Positions 36,995 through 47,540 of a DNA stretch of 64,000 nt are shown piece after piece (within the stretch, counting starts at the first letter, position 1; every line of letters starts with the position of its first letter). Source of the DNA: Bacteroidota bacterium (GTDB lineage Bacteria; Bacteroidota; Bacteroidia; Bacteroidales; VadinHA17); contig DSCJ01000115.1 in NCBI GenBank assembly GCA_011049175.1, positions 42,863 to 106,862 of the forward strand, given 5' to 3'. The notes beneath the pieces were generated by a model. That model was not told the DNA's origin and made no database searches. It saw only the letters and a list, made by a program, of their open reading frames with translations. Made by a program: the position numbers and the translations under genes.

Positions 36995-38761
36995 CTACCG
37001 GGCAGCTTTTTGCTGCATGGTATCCATGGCTCCCATCAGATAAAAGAAGGGGGCATTCCAGTTGATAGCAATTTCATTGGTGGAATAACTGCATTCCGAA
37101 TCGGTATACGACCGGGCCGGAAAGGAAGACCTTTTGACCAGCGTTCCGCAGTCGTGCATTACCTGCGTGTTAGGCCCTCCTGCCAGGAAGCCCGGCACAG
37201 GTTCCGGTATCCCGTCGGCAGCGGAGGGGCGGTGGTGAATATTCACGGGTGAGCGGGAACCAAAACCGGTAGCAAAACAATATCCTGTGGCATTTCTTCC
37301 CAACAGATAGTCAACATCTCCCTGTATGGCAGCAAGGTATTTCTCATCACCCGAAATGTTCATTGCGATCAGCTTGACCAAAGCCTGGTTTGCCACCTCC
37401 GCGTTACTGCCCCATTCGAAATGATCCAGGCTTACCAGATAGGGAGAATCACTGTATTTCTCAAACAGGATATCGGCCCGTTCCATCAGTTTCTGACGAG
37501 CCAGTCCGGCAGCCGTAGGGAATGCTTCATGACCGGAAAGTACCAGGGACCATAACCCGAGCATATCTACCCGGTTCCAGGTGGGGGTTCTGAATTCATG
37601 GTCCCTGATATATCCGGTATTTACTGTGCCGGGATCTTCCCCGGTAAGAGCCAGTTCCGTTTCCGCCCAGAACCACTCGTCTTCCAGGTTCCCGTCACCG
37701 TACTCTCCTGTTTGAATATCGGCGGGCTGGCGGTATATAACATTTGGGTGTTCCCGGGCCCATGCCATGGCTTTCCGGGCTGCCCGCAGGCATATTTCCG
37801 GCAGGTTTTCCGTCTCCGGCCCCGGATAATTTTTCAGCACCCGGGCAGCCATGGCCGTCACTGCGGCAAAATTCAGGGCAGCGGCGGTAGATTTCTGTAC
37901 CACGTACCGTGGTTCGGTGACCTGATGAGGCATCACAAACCCGCTGAAATTTTTATGGGTTAGCTTATGGTATACTCCCCCATCGGCCGGATCCTGCATA
38001 GTAAGCATCCACTTCAGATTGTACATCAGTTCGTCGGCCACATCGGGCAGGGCATTGTTGCTTTCCGGTATATTCAGGCTGAGTTCCCGGCAGTATTCCG
38101 GATATTGCTGTAAAAACAGCAACAGGGTATACGTAGTGATCCCGCTGTTTACCACATATTTGTTGTAATCACCGGCATCATACCAGCCCCCCGGGCTGGA
38201 AATCACCGTACCTGCGGGTCGCGATGGAGAGGCTGCCGATTGATGGATGATGACCGCCGTATCGGGATGGCCTGCAGGCCGGGCCCATTTCCCCCCGTAT
38301 TCCGGGGCAATTTCCATCCCTGACCGGTTATAATAAAAGGCACGTAAGGAAGCCAGGGCAATGTCGCCGTATACATTTTCTCCGATGGAGAATGGCCAGG
38401 AAGATGCAGCAGGCTGGCGGGTAACAAGCCGGTAGATTCCGGGTTTACGGAGGGCCGAAAAATCGGCAGCTCTTACCGTATCGCCTGAAAACGACCAGTA
38501 CCGGGGGACGCCGGTCTTGCCTGAAAACACAGTTTTCCCGGTTTCTTCGTCCACCACCTCGAATTCTGTAGCGGGAAATCTCAGGAGAGCCATTTTCACG
38601 GAAGCGGGTTGATATCCTGCCTGGTTGATCAGAAACAGCCCGGTGGAGTCGGACCGGCTGTTTCTGTCAGCACCTCCAGACCCGGTACCGCAGCCTGTCA
38701 TATAAAGTAAACAGGTAGTAACCACGGCTCCGGTAAAAAAACAGAGGGCGATTCGTTTCAT
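36995..38761 (-). CDS. GH9 endoglucanase, lipoprotein
   Basis: The 588-residue lipoprotein (lipobox MTGC, Cys24) has an N-terminal immunoglobulin-like CelD_N domain (~40-130, beginning LFLINQAGYQP) and a GH9 (alpha/alpha)6 catalytic domain. Catalytic residues are Asp195/Asp198 in GGWYDAGDYNKYVV (base and its partner) and the acid Glu563 in SYSTNEIAINWNAP. GH9 enzymes cut beta-1,4-glucan with inversion; GH9 also occurs in Bacteroides xyloglucan loci. It is the last gene of the minus-strand run SSS symporter-GH94-GH9, with a gap of 32 bp to GH94. Confidence 0.93.
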   Translation of the reverse strand: MKRIALCFFTGAVVTTCLLYMTGCGTGSGGADRNSRSDSTGLFLINQAGYQPASVKMALLRFPATEFEVVDEETGKTVFSGKTGVPRYWSFSGDTVRAADFSALRKPGIYRLVTRQPAASSWPFSIGENVYGDIALASLRAFYYNRSGMEIAPEYGGKWARPAGHPDTAVIIHQSAASPSRPAGTVISSPGGWYDAGDYNKYVVNSGITTYTLLLFLQQYPEYCRELSLNIPESNNALPDVADELMYNLKWMLTMQDPADGGVYHKLTHKNFSGFVMPHQVTEPRYVVQKSTAAALNFAAVTAMAARVLKNYPGPETENLPEICLRAARKAMAWAREHPNVIYRQPADIQTGEYGDGNLEDEWFWAETELALTGEDPGTVNTGYIRDHEFRTPTWNRVDMLGLWSLVLSGHEAFPTAAGLARQKLMERADILFEKYSDSPYLVSLDHFEWGSNAEVANQALVKLIAMNISGDEKYLAAIQGDVDYLLGRNATGYCFATGFGSRSPVNIHHRPSAADGIPEPVPGFLAGGPNTQVMHDCGTLVKRSSFPARSYTDSECSYSTNEIAINWNAPFFYLMGAMDTMQQKAAR

Positions 38762-38793
38762 ATCTGTAAAATTTTTGTTTTGTTCCGGGGGGT

Positions 38794-41229
38794 TTACCCC
38801 ATAATTACTTGAATGGTATGCATAGTCCCCTCCGGAAAGGGAGGGATAAGATTACCTGTTTGCGGCTGCCCGTCGACCAGAATTTCCTTTATTCCTTTCT
38901 GCCTGTGCCCGGGATTCAGCACGTCAATCTTATAAACGGCCCCCCGGAATTTCCGGGTCATACGGAAACCGTCCCATTCGTCAGGAATGCAGGGATCAAT
39001 CCTCAACCCGTCAAACTCAGGGCGCACTCCCAGGATGTACTGGGTAATGGTATGCATGCACCAGGCGGCCGTGCCGGTCAGCCAGCTGTTTTTGGCTTCA
39101 CCGGGCCTGTCTGCATCTTTGCCTGCGATCATCTGGGAGTACACATAGGGTTCAGTACGGTGCAGATCACTGATCTCTTCTGAATAGGAAGGCGTTATTC
39201 GGGTATAATAATCGAACGCCCGATTGCCGTTCCCTGTGCAGGTTTCTGCGATCATAATCCAGGGATTGTTATGGCAGAAGACTCCCGCATTTTCCTTGTA
39301 TCCCTCAGGATAGCTCGATATTTCCCCCAATTGGAGATAATACCGGGTATAGGCCGGATGGTTCAGCACAATGCCGTACGGGCAGGCCAGGTATCGGTTT
39401 ACCGATTCAAGTGCCTGAACCGCTTTCCCGTCACCGTGACCAACTCCTGCCATGATGCACATGCCCTGGGATTCGATAAAGATTTTTCCCTCTTCGTTTT
39501 CCCTGCTTCCCACTTTTTCGCCAAAATGGTCATAGGCCCGGAGGAACCATTCTCCGTCCCATCCGTATTTTCCAATGATCTCGGCCATTTTTGCGGTATG
39601 TCCCCGCACTTCGGCCGCCAGGTCATGCAACCCTCTCTTTTCCGCCATGACTGCCAGATCGTTCCCGTACAGGACGAACATGCCGGCTATAAATACCGAT
39701 TCGGCCCTGCCTCCCTCCCGGTTCCCGGTTGTTTGAAAACTTTCATCGGGATTGGTGGAAAAGCAGTTCAGGTTAAGGCAGTCGTTCCAGTCGGCCCGGC
39801 CAATCAGGGGAAGGCCGTGGGGACCCCGGTTATTCAATATGTAACGGAAGGCCCTTTCCAGATGACCGAAAAGGGTATCGGTTCTGGAAAGATCGTTATC
39901 GAAAGGTACGGTCTCGTCGAGAATGGACCAGTCGCCTGTTTCCCTTACATACACGGCTGTTCCGAAAATAAGCCAGAGAGGATCGTCATTGAAATTCCCT
40001 CCGATATCCCCGTTGCCTCTTTTCGTAAGAGGCTGGTACTGATGGTAAGCGCTTCCATCTTCAAACTGGGTGGAGGCAATATCGATAATCCGCTGGCGGG
40101 CCAGATGAGGGGCCATGTGCACATACCCTGCCAGGTCCTGGTTGGAATCGCGGAATCCCATCCCCCGGCCAATTCCTGATTCAAAATAGGAGGCGCTGCG
40201 AGACATATGGTAGGTAACCATACACTGGTAAGGATTCCATATATTTACCATACGGGTCAGCCGTGGGTCAGAATGTTCCAGCCTGACGGAGGAGAGAAGA
40301 CCGGTCCAGTGATCTTTCAGGGATGAGAGGGCTTCACGTACCCTGCCGAACGTACTGTAGCGGTTGATCATGGCTTCCGCTTTCTTTTTATTGATCACTC
40401 CCGGCGATATGAATTTCTCCTCACCGCGATTTTCCACATAACCCAGCACAAAAACAATATCCCGTGTTTCACCTGCTTCCATTGAAATCTCAAGGCAATG
40501 CGATGCCACGGGCGACCAGCCATGGGCAATGGAATTCCGGGGCTTTCCTGAAAAAACCGTATCGGGGTGGTCGAAACCGTTGTACATGCCCAGGAAAGTC
40601 TCCCTGTCGGTGTCAAAACCGGCCAGCGGTTTGTTGACCGAATAAAATGCATAATGGTTCCTTCTTTCCCTGTATTCCGTTTTATGATAGAGCACACTTC
40701 CTTCCGCCTCCACTTCACCGGTGGAAAAATTACGCTGGAAATTGGTCATATCGTCGAGAGCATTCCACAGGCACCATTCCACAAAAGAGAAGAGAAGGAT
40801 ATTTTTCGTACGGGGACTCTTGTTTGTCAGTCTGACCCACTGGATTTCGCAGGGATCATCCAGAGGAACAAAATAGGTTACCCCGGCTTCCACCAGGTTT
40901 TTCTCCGCCGTGATCACCGTATACCCCAGTCCGTGCCGGCAGGTATACCGGTCGAGGTTTTCTTTTACAGGTTTCCAGCCCGGCGACCATACCGAGCCGT
41001 TATCATTGATATAGAAATACTTCCCTCCGTCATCCAGAGGAACATTATTATAGCGGAAACGGGTGATGCGGCGCAGGCGGGCATCACGGAAGAAGCTGTA
41101 TCCCCCGGCCGTGTTTGAAATAATGGAAAAGAAATCACGGTTTCCCAGGTAATTGATCCAGGGATAGGGGGTTTTCCACCGGTTTATCACATATTCCCTG
41201 TTCTGATCGTCAAAATGTCCGTATTGCAT
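38794..41229 (-). CDS. GH94 cellobiose phosphorylase
   Basis: The 811 residues lack a signal peptide, so it is cytoplasmic. GH94 enzymes split cellobiose with phosphate into glucose and glucose-1-phosphate, saving ATP. Diagnostic blocks are [26 protein letters not shown] near residue 58, [19 protein letters not shown] near 350, and [12 protein letters not shown] with the general acid Asp483. Length matches characterised cellobiose phosphorylases. It lies 18 bp downstream of the symporter gene and 32 bp upstream of GH9, so import and phosphorolysis of cellobiose are probably transcribed together. Other GH94 specificities (cellodextrin, laminaribiose) are possible but fit less well. Confidence 0.92.
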   Translation of the reverse strand: MQYGHFDDQNREYVINRWKTPYPWINYLGNRDFFSIISNTAGGYSFFRDARLRRITRFRYNNVPLDDGGKYFYINDNGSVWSPGWKPVKENLDRYTCRHGLGYTVITAEKNLVEAGVTYFVPLDDPCEIQWVRLTNKSPRTKNILLFSFVEWCLWNALDDMTNFQRNFSTGEVEAEGSVLYHKTEYRERRNHYAFYSVNKPLAGFDTDRETFLGMYNGFDHPDTVFSGKPRNSIAHGWSPVASHCLEISMEAGETRDIVFVLGYVENRGEEKFISPGVINKKKAEAMINRYSTFGRVREALSSLKDHWTGLLSSVRLEHSDPRLTRMVNIWNPYQCMVTYHMSRSASYFESGIGRGMGFRDSNQDLAGYVHMAPHLARQRIIDIASTQFEDGSAYHQYQPLTKRGNGDIGGNFNDDPLWLIFGTAVYVRETGDWSILDETVPFDNDLSRTDTLFGHLERAFRYILNNRGPHGLPLIGRADWNDCLNLNCFSTNPDESFQTTGNREGGRAESVFIAGMFVLYGNDLAVMAEKRGLHDLAAEVRGHTAKMAEIIGKYGWDGEWFLRAYDHFGEKVGSRENEEGKIFIESQGMCIMAGVGHGDGKAVQALESVNRYLACPYGIVLNHPAYTRYYLQLGEISSYPEGYKENAGVFCHNNPWIMIAETCTGNGNRAFDYYTRITPSYSEEISDLHRTEPYVYSQMIAGKDADRPGEAKNSWLTGTAAWCMHTITQYILGVRPEFDGLRIDPCIPDEWDGFRMTRKFRGAVYKIDVLNPGHRQKGIKEILVDGQPQTGNLIPPFPEGTMHTIQVIMG

Positions 41230-41247
41230 GGCCAGTGATTTAAGGAA

Positions 41248-43134
41248 TTAATCTTTCAGTTTGTTCCACCAGGTAAACTTGAGGATCAGTGTGGTTCCTG
41301 CCATGATCCCGATGGCAATCAAGAATGGCGTCCATTCGCGAAGGACCAGGAATATGGGAAAAGCGATCAGGGTGGTTTGCCACACGATACCCACCACAAT
41401 ATTGAACATATCCAGCCAGAAATTGTGGTTGCCTTCGAAAGAAGGATCTTCACGCACCACCATTTTGTGGACCGGTTTCCAGAATCCCCAGGGGCGGACG
41501 CTTTTATAGAAATTTTTCAGCGTTTCAGGATCTTCGGGTTTGGTAAGCAACGATCCCAGCACACTTCCGGCAGTAGAAACCAGCAGGATGATGGGAAAAG
41601 CGTTCATACTGAAATTATTCAGAAGAGGCCACTTGTGGAGGATTCCCAGGTTCAGAAGAGGCAGGATCAGGGCGGCTCCGATGCCGGCCACCATGCCCCA
41701 GAAATAACCGTATCCGTTAAACCTCCACCAGTACCACTTCAGAACATTGGGCGCGGTATATCCACCCCACAAGGCTGCCGTAAGCCACAGGACCACATCA
41801 TTGATCGAGGTGATGAGAAAGCCCACGGTGATGCCGATGATCACAATCAGCAATGATGAGGCGTAACTCATCATGACATATTTCTTCTCATCCGCATTGG
41901 GATTGATATACTTTTTGTATATATCGTTCACAATATACGCCGGGGCGGCATTCACGGTGGCGGCAAAATTGCTCATAAAAGCCGCAAAAAGGCCGGCCAT
42001 CAGGAATCCGAGCAATCCCACGGGCACGTAGGTGGCCAGTACCTCCGGAAGAATGCTTTCGAAATCGGGTTCAGTAAGCGAACCTGTATACAAACTGTCA
42101 AAATGGACCAGGGCCAGTACGGTAAGCCCGGTAATCATAAAATATCTTCCCGGATTCAGTACCACATTCACCAGGGAGCTCATTTTGGAAGCCTCGCTGG
42201 GGTTACGTGTGGCCAGAATACGCTGCATGTCATAGTTCGGAGCCGGGCCGGCAGCCGAAACAAAGATGCCTTTGAAAAGCATCATGATAAAAAACAATCC
42301 GAACATCTGATAACCGTCGTTCACGATCCACTCGTTAAAGGCATGCAGCTTGTCGGATGCCGCACCGGAGATCTGTGTCCAGTCAAGCCCCACGGTCCAG
42401 CCGAACCAGATGCTTTTCCATCCTTCCGGCACAAAGGCATCGATGGTTCCGGGGGCCACCTGAGTCATGGCAATGATCCCGATGGCAATGGAAGAAATGA
42501 TAAGGATACCGTACTGAATGACCTCGGTGATCACCACGCTGAACATACCTCCTTTCACTACATAAAACGTGGTAACAGCCATCAGGATCAGGGCATAAAG
42601 ATTCACATTGATCTGTGGGTGTTTAAGCAGGTATTCGGGGTTGGTCACAATGGGGGGCAGAAAAGCCGAAGCGAATTTTCCTATTCCCTTGAATCCGTAT
42701 GACAGGAATCCGATCACTGAGACCAGGGCAAAGATCACCACAATGATGTGTGAAAGATTGGCCGCCAGTCCTTTCCCAAAACGTGTCCTGATCCATTCAG
42801 CGCCTGTCATAACCCGGGAGCGGCGCAACCAGGCCGAGAGGTAAACCATCAGAAAGATCTGGTTGAAAACAGGCCAGAGCCAGGGAATCCAGATACTTTT
42901 CAATCCATACACGGCAAGCCAGTAAACAATCAGCATGGTACCGGCTATATCGAACATACCCGAAGCATTCGATATTCCCAGAAAATACCAGGGAAGGGTA
43001 TTCCCTCCGAGAAAATACGACCGGATATTCCGGGAAGCCCTGTGGGAAACCCAGTATCCGATAAAAACGGTGGCTATCAGATACAGCACGACAATACCCA
43101 GGTCAATAACGTGCAGGTTCATGACTGAAAACAC
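41248..43134 (-). CDS. sodium:solute symporter (SSS family)
   Basis: The protein has 628 residues and about 14 membrane spans. SSS signatures include IRSYFLGGNTLPWYFLGISNASGMFDIAGT near the N-terminus (the sodium-site helix 1 region) and GLLGFLMAGLFAAFMSNFAATVNAAPAYIVNDIYKKYI in the middle. It should carry a sugar with Na+ across the inner membrane. Being directly upstream of cellobiose phosphorylase and GH9, it is the likely importer of cellobiose or related disaccharides, and perhaps mannobiose for the GH130 pathway in the same region (inference). Confidence 0.92.
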   Translation of the reverse strand: MFSVMNLHVIDLGIVVLYLIATVFIGYWVSHRASRNIRSYFLGGNTLPWYFLGISNASGMFDIAGTMLIVYWLAVYGLKSIWIPWLWPVFNQIFLMVYLSAWLRRSRVMTGAEWIRTRFGKGLAANLSHIIVVIFALVSVIGFLSYGFKGIGKFASAFLPPIVTNPEYLLKHPQINVNLYALILMAVTTFYVVKGGMFSVVITEVIQYGILIISSIAIGIIAMTQVAPGTIDAFVPEGWKSIWFGWTVGLDWTQISGAASDKLHAFNEWIVNDGYQMFGLFFIMMLFKGIFVSAAGPAPNYDMQRILATRNPSEASKMSSLVNVVLNPGRYFMITGLTVLALVHFDSLYTGSLTEPDFESILPEVLATYVPVGLLGFLMAGLFAAFMSNFAATVNAAPAYIVNDIYKKYINPNADEKKYVMMSYASSLLIVIIGITVGFLITSINDVVLWLTAALWGGYTAPNVLKWYWWRFNGYGYFWGMVAGIGAALILPLLNLGILHKWPLLNNFSMNAFPIILLVSTAGSVLGSLLTKPEDPETLKNFYKSVRPWGFWKPVHKMVVREDPSFEGNHNFWLDMFNIVVGIVWQTTLIAFPIFLVLREWTPFLIAIGIMAGTTLILKFTWWNKLKD

Positions 43135-43230
43135 ATTAAGAGGTAACAGGAATCAGCAGGAGAAGAAGAGAGAAGATTTGATATAGGTGGCAGAAGCATA
43201 TGGCAGGGGATGAATTCTGGTAACAACCGC

Positions 43231-43977
43231 TCAAACGATAAAGGAGATCCGGTTTTTCTTGGTTTTTTCATACACCTCCCGGCTGAACAGATAATACTGA
43301 GCAGGCTTATGAGGCACGCCTTTCTGTTTCTTCTTCAAAGGAATTACATAATGCATCTGTGATATTTTTTTCCGGAAGTTCCGTTTGTCGAAAGATGCAC
43401 CCAGAAGGGCTTCATACAGTTTCTGTAATTGCGAAAGAGTGAAATAGTCGGGCAGGAGCTCAAAGGCAATAGGCTCCACTTTCACTTTCTTCTGCAGGGC
43501 CTCCAGGGCCTTATAAAATATATACTTGTGATCAAACGCCATCTCCATATTCTTCACCTCATTCACCGGATACCACTGCACGTTTTTTTCCGACAATTTC
43601 AGGGTCACCTGTGTATTATCGATCAGCGCCAGGTAGCCCACGGTAATGATCCGGTCGGCGAAACCCTTGTTGATATGCTTCAGCCATAACTGGTCTTTTT
43701 CAGAGGAAACCCTGTCAAGTTGCCCGAAAGCGGCAAATTGTTCAAGAAATAAATTGTCAAGCCCCGTCAGCTCTTTCAGTATTCTGTAAGCAGCCGTATC
43801 CAGGTCTTCGTCATCGTAAATATGGTAACCGGTAAGTGTGTGGTCGCTGATCAACACTTTCCCCGTTCTTTCATCTTTCAGTTCCCGGTCAACCAGCAAT
43901 ACATTCAATTTCTCAAAATCAAAGCCGAATATAACACAGTCAACTGATACATTCGGAACAATTTTGTGGGATATCAT
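43231..43977 (-). CDS. Nudix-related transcriptional regulator (NrtR-type)
   Basis: The 248-residue protein has an N-terminal Nudix-like domain (residues ~8-150) and a C-terminal winged helix (~165-235, TLSQLQKLYEALLGASFDKRNFRKKI). The Nudix box is degenerate (DEDLDTAAYRILKELTGL lacks the R-E-x-x-E-E pattern), so it probably senses a ligand rather than hydrolysing one. Relatives in Bacteroides control sugar genes such as arabinose use. It lies 96 bp upstream of the symporter-GH94-GH9 genes on the same strand, so it may regulate them. Its promoter is visible, and an AGTGTA half site lies in its leader. Confidence 0.85.
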   Translation of the reverse strand: MISHKIVPNVSVDCVIFGFDFEKLNVLLVDRELKDERTGKVLISDHTLTGYHIYDDEDLDTAAYRILKELTGLDNLFLEQFAAFGQLDRVSSEKDQLWLKHINKGFADRIITVGYLALIDNTQVTLKLSEKNVQWYPVNEVKNMEMAFDHKYIFYKALEALQKKVKVEPIAFELLPDYFTLSQLQKLYEALLGASFDKRNFRKKISQMHYVIPLKKKQKGVPHKPAQYYLFSREVYEKTKKNRISFIV

Positions 43978-44032
43978 TGTTTTTCAGTTATATAAAACAT
44001 TACAACCCTTAGTGTATCTTCCATATATGCTT

Positions 44033-44063
44033 CAAATATATTGTAATTACACAGGATAATCAA
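44033..44063 (-). promoter_or_regulatory. promoter of the NrtR-type regulator
   Basis: On the minus strand TTG (44061-44063) and TATATTTG (44033-44040) are spaced by 20 bp, a good -33/-7 pair. AGTGTA at 44011-44016 within the leader equals one arm of the palindrome found upstream of both SusC genes. The rest of 43978-44220 shows no gene. Confidence 0.6.
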
Positions 44064-44220
44064 TATACAACGGCATGGTAAATTTGACGGCTTCAGGCAT
44101 TCATATTCCTTTGACCGTCTTTTTTGTTTTATTTTTTCTTCAGATACTCTGCCGGAATAAAATCGGGAAAATATGAAAAGCAGGGGGAACCGGAAAAATC
44201 CCTTCCGGAAAGAAATATTA

Positions 44221-44237
44221 AGTGTAGCATATACACT
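44221..44237 (+). promoter_or_regulatory. operator palindrome upstream of SusC-2
   Basis: AGTGTA-GCATA-TACACT has the same arms and centre length as 17758-17774. Flanking bases (AAG before, ATC after) are also shared, so this is a homologous site and not a chance palindrome. Confidence 0.7.
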
Positions 44238-44292
44238 ATCTGGATAGCGTACGGCTGGCCTGCCTTAAGGCAAGCAATAAATAATAATAATT

Positions 44293-44312
44293 GGACAAAA
44301 TAGTATCAATGC
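44293..44312 (+). promoter_or_regulatory. 20-bp conserved box upstream of SusC-2
   Basis: GGACAAAATAGTATCAATGC is identical to 17829-17848. The SusC-2 ATG is exactly 67 bp after its first base. Together with the palindrome 72 bp upstream it forms a promoter module shared with PUL 1. Confidence 0.75.
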
Positions 44313-44359
44313 TGCCGATGAAGTATATGTATTTTTATTTTGTCCTAAACTAACCAGCT

Positions 44360-47300
44360 ATGCAAAACATCTTTTTCAGACGAGTTTATCTTTTTTGTCT
44401 GGCAGTTTTAATGTCTGCATTCACGCTATCCGCGCAACAGGAGATGACTGTTACGGGAAAGGTGGTTGATCAGACAAATACTGCCTTACCCGGAGCTTCT
44501 GTTGTAGTGAAGGGTACGACAATAGGTACAGCAACGGATGCTGAAGGCAGGTTCACCCTGAATGTGCCCGAAGGTTCGGAGTATCTTGTGGTTTCTTTCG
44601 TTGGAATGGAACCACAGGAGGTTTTGATCACACAGGAACCCATGACCGTTACCCTGATGCCTTCAGGGAATATCATGGACGAAGTGGTAGTAATTGGATA
44701 CGGAACCATGAGAAGGTCGGAAGTCACTTCCGCCATTGCTTCTGTGTCCAGCAATGATATTGAGAATCTCGTGGTTACCGGAGTAGACCAGGCCCTGCAG
44801 GGAAAAGTGGCCGGTATGATGGTAACCAGTAACAGCGGCCAACCCGGTGGAGGTGTTGCATTGCGTGTCAGGGGAATTACGACGATCAACAGCAACGATC
44901 CTTTGATCGTGATCGACGGAGTTCCCTTTACCAGCAACACGGTATCGAACTCCGGATTTTCAGGCCTGGGTGGATCGGACGGACAAACCGGCAACAGTGT
45001 ACTGGCCACGCTGAACCCCAACGACATTGAATCCATTGATGTGCTGAAAGATGCCTCAGCGCAGGCCATTTACGGATCACAGGCTGCCAACGGGGTGATT
45101 ATCATCACCACCAAAAAAGGCCGTTCTGGTGAAGGAAAGATCAGCTATGATTTCAATTTCGGCCGGCAACGTATTTATAAAAAACTGGATCTGATGAATC
45201 TGCGGGAATTTGCCCAGTATCAAAACGAAGTGGCTCCCCTGATGGGACAGGAACCTGCAGAGGAATTTGCCGATCCTTCCCTGTTGGGGGAAGGAACCGA
45301 CTGGCAGGAGGCCATTTTTAGAACCGGGACCGTTCAGGATCACCAGTTAAGCTTTTCGGGAGGGAGGGAAAATATGAATTATTATCTGTCTCTCGGCGTT
45401 TATGACCAAACCGGTATCCTGATCGGATCGGACTTCAACAGGTACACTACCCGTTTTAACCTCGACAACCAGATCAAATCCTGGCTGAAAGTGGGTGTCA
45501 GTTCAAACATTACCCGCAGCGTGCAAAACGTCACCCTGGCCGATGCTGCTGAAAGTACTATCTGGTGGGCTGCCCTGCAGAGCCCCCTGGTCCCCGTCAA
45601 AAATATTGATGGAACCTGGGCGGGAAATGCTAATGTGGGAGGGTATACCTATACGCAGGACAACCCGGTAGCCACCAGCAGCAACCGGGGAAATAAAACC
45701 ACCATATCACAAATATTCGGAAGCATGTTCGCCGATGTACAGATTCTGGAGGGACTTACCTTACACAACGAGGTATCTTACAACATCGGTCTCCGTAACA
45801 ACATCGCCTTCCAGTATGCCGCCAATGTTGGAACCCGCAGCTTGCAATCGCAATTATATGATAGCAGGAACAATTCCTATTATTATGCCCTGAGAAATTA
45901 TCTCAATTTTGGCAAAGTCTTCGGAAAGCACAACGTAAACCTGACAGGAGGGCATGAAGCACAGTATTCATACTGGGAACAGGTCAGCGGCAAGAAAACC
46001 GACCTGCAGAACAATATTCTTGACCTGAATGTTGGAAACAGTGATAAAACGACCTGGGACCTGAACGGTGGAAAAGGCGACTGGGCCATGGAATCGTATT
46101 TCATCAGGGGGAATTACACCTTCGATGACCGGTATTCGGTTACCCTGAGCTACCGCGCCGACGGTTCATCCAATTTTGGTCCGAACAACAAATGGGGATA
46201 TTTCCCGGGTGCGTCGGTAGGATGGACGGTGAGCAATGAAAGTTTTGCCGCCGACTGGTTTCATGTGGTAAACTTCATGAAGATCAGGCTGGGAATCGGC
46301 GCCGTGGGGAATCAGAACCTGCCCTCGGGCGCACCAAACCCGCCGTATACCGCCGGTGTGAATTTCTGGCCCGGCCCGGTTGGTTTCGGGCAGGTTGGAA
46401 ATTCTTCCACCAACTTCATCAGCGGCATTGCCAACCCCAACCTCAGCTGGGAATCGGTTATAACCCGGAATGCGGGAATAGACCTTGGTCTGCTGAAAGG
46501 AAGGGTCGATGTGACGTTCGATATCTACAAAAAGATCACTTCAGAAATGCTTCTCTTCAGTACCGGTCCTACCCTTCTGGGAATCGGAGACCAGTGGAAC
46601 GACCTGAAAGCCCCCATTGGGAATGTAGGACAAATGACCAACTCCGGTGTTGATCTGAACATTACCAGCCGGAATATCATGACAGCCCGGTTCAAATGGA
46701 ACACCACCTTTATTTTTTCCCATTACAAAAACCGGCTTGACAAACTGATCAATGAAGAATCATCCATTAACGGAAGGGTTTATTACGACCGCTTCACCAT
46801 CACCCATACCACACCCGGTTATGCGGTAGGATCGTTCTGGGGGCTGAAGACCGACGGTCTGTTCCGCACACAGGAAGACCTGGACAATGCCATGACCCAG
46901 TTCGGATATACCGTATCGGAAGACCAGACCTGGTTAGGCGATGTTCGTTTCGTTGACGTCAGCGGTGATGGTCAGATCGATGCCAGCGACCTTACTTTTA
47001 TTGGCAGCCCTCTGCCCGATTTCACCTACGGACTGACCAACAATTTCCAGTTTATGGACTTTGACCTCTCTATATTTATCCAGGGAAGCCATGGGGCTGA
47101 AATCTACAATTTTCTCAAATGGCAGACTGAAAAAATGGACAACGCCTATTACAACCAGTCGAGGACGGTTATGGATCGGTACACCGAAGAAAACACCGAA
47201 GGAAGCCTGCCCCGTTTCACCACAACCAATACCAACAACACCTATATGTCGGACAGGTATATTGAAGACGGGTCATACCTGCGTATCCAGAACATTACCC

Positions 47301-47515
47301 TGGGTTACAGGCTGCCCGCCGAACTGGCAGGCAGAATCATGATGTCGAACCTGCGGGTGTATGTTTCCGTTCAAAATCTGTACACTTTCACCGATTACAG
47401 CGGCTATGATCCGGAAGTGGGCTCGTTTAACAACAGCATCAGGCTGATGAACGTAGACATGGGGCATTACCCCAACCCACGCACTTTCTCATTCGGTGTT
47501 AATGTGGAATTCTAA
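44360..47515 (+). CDS. SusC-like TonB-linked outer membrane protein (PUL 2)
   Basis: The protein has 1051 residues with a signal peptide (cleavage near FTLSAQQ). It has a carboxypeptidase-regulatory-like domain (TGKVVDQTNTALPGASVVVKG), a plug (EVVVIGYGTMRRSEVTSAI, LRVRGITTINSNDPLIVIDGVP, SIDVLKDASAQAIYGSQAANGVIIITT) and a barrel ending in Phe. It imports oligosaccharides with TonB energy. It starts an operon-like run: SusC, SusD, TIG lipoprotein, clan-A hydrolase, GH31, GH2. The GH31/GH2 content suggests xyloglucan or a similar galactosylated glycan. Confidence 0.95.
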   Translation: MQNIFFRRVYLFCLAVLMSAFTLSAQQEMTVTGKVVDQTNTALPGASVVVKGTTIGTATDAEGRFTLNVPEGSEYLVVSFVGMEPQEVLITQEPMTVTLMPSGNIMDEVVVIGYGTMRRSEVTSAIASVSSNDIENLVVTGVDQALQGKVAGMMVTSNSGQPGGGVALRVRGITTINSNDPLIVIDGVPFTSNTVSNSGFSGLGGSDGQTGNSVLATLNPNDIESIDVLKDASAQAIYGSQAANGVIIITTKKGRSGEGKISYDFNFGRQRIYKKLDLMNLREFAQYQNEVAPLMGQEPAEEFADPSLLGEGTDWQEAIFRTGTVQDHQLSFSGGRENMNYYLSLGVYDQTGILIGSDFNRYTTRFNLDNQIKSWLKVGVSSNITRSVQNVTLADAAESTIWWAALQSPLVPVKNIDGTWAGNANVGGYTYTQDNPVATSSNRGNKTTISQIFGSMFADVQILEGLTLHNEVSYNIGLRNNIAFQYAANVGTRSLQSQLYDSRNNSYYYALRNYLNFGKVFGKHNVNLTGGHEAQYSYWEQVSGKKTDLQNNILDLNVGNSDKTTWDLNGGKGDWAMESYFIRGNYTFDDRYSVTLSYRADGSSNFGPNNKWGYFPGASVGWTVSNESFAADWFHVVNFMKIRLGIGAVGNQNLPSGAPNPPYTAGVNFWPGPVGFGQVGNSSTNFISGIANPNLSWESVITRNAGIDLGLLKGRVDVTFDIYKKITSEMLLFSTGPTLLGIGDQWNDLKAPIGNVGQMTNSGVDLNITSRNIMTARFKWNTTFIFSHYKNRLDKLINEESSINGRVYYDRFTITHTTPGYAVGSFWGLKTDGLFRTQEDLDNAMTQFGYTVSEDQTWLGDVRFVDVSGDGQIDASDLTFIGSPLPDFTYGLTNNFQFMDFDLSIFIQGSHGAEIYNFLKWQTEKMDNAYYNQSRTVMDRYTEENTEGSLPRFTTTNTNNTYMSDRYIEDGSYLRIQNITLGYRLPAELAGRIMMSNLRVYVSVQNLYTFTDYSGYDPEVGSFNNSIRLMNVDMGHYPNPRTFSFGVNVEF

Positions 47516-47540
47516 CTGTTGATCTGAAAAAAATCCAATC

